DNA of 49,885 nt from Clostridia bacterium (GTDB taxonomy: Bacteria > Bacillota > Clostridia > Oscillospirales > QAKW01). This document shows positions 48,874 through 49,885 of the stretch, one piece after another. Location: contig JAGBEI010000016.1 of assembly GCA_017937065.1 (NCBI GenBank), forward strand, positions 1-49,885, given 5' to 3'. Made by a program: the position numbers and the translations under genes. The notes beneath the pieces are model-generated. The model was not told the DNA's origin, ran no database searches, and saw only the letters and a list, made by a program, of their open reading frames with translations. How positions within the stretch are numbered: position 1 is the first letter of the stretch; each line of letters begins with the position of its first letter.

Positions 48874-49885
48874 TTAATATCTCCTGTTTGAACGTGTAAA
48901 AACCGATGTTTCGGCATTGTCATGCTTATCTATATAGTCAAGCGACTTGCCTGTACCGATAGCCACGCATGAAACAGCATCGTCTGCAACCCGGGTATTG
49001 ATACCTATTCTGCTTGAAATAAGCTGGTCAAATCCGCGTATAAGCGCGCCTCCGCCCGTCATTACAACACCGTTTTGATATATATCGCCCACAAGCTCCG
49101 GCGGCGTTCTTTCAAGCACACCGTGAAGCGCATCGACAATGCTGAATGCACATTCCTGAAGAGGCTGCATTATCTCATTCGAGTTAATCTCAATGGATTT
49201 AGGCAACCCGTTTAAAAGGCACCTGCCCTTTATTATCATTGTAGATACTTCGGGCTGCTCAAACACACAGCCTATCTCCTGCTTGATATTCTCAGCAGTT
49301 CGCTCGCCTATAAGCATATTGTACTCACGCCTGATATATTTGACAATCGACTCATCAAATTTATCTCCCGCGACCTTTATAGAATCAGACAAAACAACCT
49401 CGCCGAGAGACAGGACCGCAATATCCGTCGTGCCGCCGCCTACATCTACCACAATATTTCCGTTTGGCTTTAAAATGTCTATACCTGCTCCGATAGCGGC
49501 AGCCTTGGGCTCCTCAATAAGACCGACGTACTTTGCTCCGGCGTTCTTTGCCGCCTCCTCAACTGCCATTTCCTCAACCTCGGTAACGCCCGACGGCACG
49601 CAGATTATAACCCGCGGCTTGAACACTGATGATTTGATAACTCTTGTAAGAAAATACTTTATCATCTTTTCAGTTGTCTCATAATCGGAAATTACACCGT
49701 CGCGCAGAGGGCGGATAGCAACGATGTTATTCGGCGTTCTGCCGACCATGCGGCGCGCCTCCTCTCCGACGGCAAGCACCTTTTTGCTTGCTGTATCAAT
49801 GGCAACAACGCTCGGTTCCTTCAAAACAATGCCTTTGCCCTTAACATAAACGAGCACGGTAGCCGTGCCTAAATCAATTCCAACA
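48874..49885 (-). CDS. mreB: MreB/Mbl rod-shape actin homologue (5' end cut by window)
   Basis: Bacterial actin that guides lateral wall synthesis. The frame is open to the right edge; the residues there read VGIDLGTATVLVYVKGKG, so only a few N-terminal residues are missing. Phosphate 1 is that GIDLGTA, phosphate 2 is VDVGGGTTDIAVLSLG and the adenosine motif is VMTGGGALIRGFDQL. Also conserved are VLKEPSVVAIDT, RPLRDGVISDY and LIEEPKAAAIGAG. About 335 residues in total is normal for MreB or Mbl; which paralogue it is cannot be settled without the rest of the locus. Confidence 0.94.
   Translation of the reverse strand, partial: VGIDLGTATVLVYVKGKGIVLKEPSVVAIDTASKKVLAVGEEARRMVGRTPNNIVAIRPLRDGVISDYETTEKMIKYFLTRVIKSSVFKPRVIICVPSGVTEVEEMAVEEAAKNAGAKYVGLIEEPKAAAIGAGIDILKPNGNIVVDVGGGTTDIAVLSLGEVVLSDSIKVAGDKFDESIVKYIRREYNMLIGERTAENIKQEIGCVFEQPEVSTMIIKGRCLLNGLPKSIEINSNEIMQPLQECAFSIVDALHGVLERTPPELVGDIYQNGVVMTGGGALIRGFDQLISSRIGINTRVADDAVSCVAIGTGKSLDYIDKHDNAETSVFTRSNRRY

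Noticed and set aside
1..49885. CRISPR arrays, insertion sequences, phage genes, tRNA and rRNA genes
   Set aside because: No repeated spacer pattern, transposase, integrase, phage protein, tRNA cloverleaf or rRNA signature was found on reading the window.

Overview
The window is about 50 kb of chromosome from a low-to-mid GC, endospore-forming Firmicute, most likely a member of class Clostridia (Oscillospiraceae-like). This is inferred from gene content: sporulation genes (sigG, yqfC, yqfD, ylbJ), Clostridia-type operons (yqfC-yqfD-phoH-ybeY-dgkA-era-yqzL-recO; ylxM-ffh-rpsP-khpA-rimM-trmD; prfA-sua5-coaE), an anaerobe-type feoAB iron system, GGAGG ribosome binding sites and sigma-A promoters. 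I see no rRNA, tRNA, insertion sequence, prophage or CRISPR array. Almost all of the DNA is coding, and no gene-free stretch exceeds about 230 bases.

Layout. 1-3730 (+): dus, tepA and an ABC-F ATPase. 3785-6750 (-): ferrous iron uptake operon feoA-feoB plus a 54-residue Cys-rich partner, with a strong promoter overlapped by a DtxR-like dyad. 6846-16364 (-): a long housekeeping and sporulation run, transcribed yqfC, yqfD, phoH, ybeY, dgkA, era, yqzL, recO, mutS2, an endonuclease IV-like gene, then efp and a zinc-ribbon CD1247-type gene from their own promoter. 16425-19410 (+): ylbJ, a small Cys protein, enolase and a short alkyltransferase-like protein. 19414-20871 (-): sigG and mecA.

21065-26670 (+): a duplicated P-loop ATPase divergent from sigG, an ECF sigma/anti-sigma pair, and a glycosyltransferase-PAP2-GDPD cassette that looks like envelope lipid or polymer work. 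26700-34608 (-): a GH78-like glycosidase, its AraC regulator and a 1703-residue secreted SLH protein with two beta-helix modules. 34835-37975 (+): dacF-like carboxypeptidase, pgi and a mini P-loop protein behind a leader that may be structured. 37995-44115 (-): DUF951, prfA, sua5, coaE, SLT, M18 aminopeptidase, DUF1015. 44258-48870 (+): an S1-domain protein and the SRP/ribosome-maturation operon. 48874-end (-): mreB, cut by the window edge.

Much of the core is translation and RNA maturation (dus, efp, era, ybeY, prfA, sua5, rimM, trmD, rpsP, ffh), DNA maintenance (recO, mutS2, nfo-like), wall and shape (mreB, dacF, SLT, dgkA) and sporulation. The accessory part lies mainly at 21-34.6 kb. Two genes (the FeoB-associated protein and yqzL) are very short and were found by reading the strand directly. 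No clearly new multi-gene system is evident; the best leads are the SLH beta-helix protein, the possible leader RNA at 37.4 kb, the inverted repeats on the ylxM and yqzL leaders, the enlarged FeoB loop, and the ECF and lipid cassettes.
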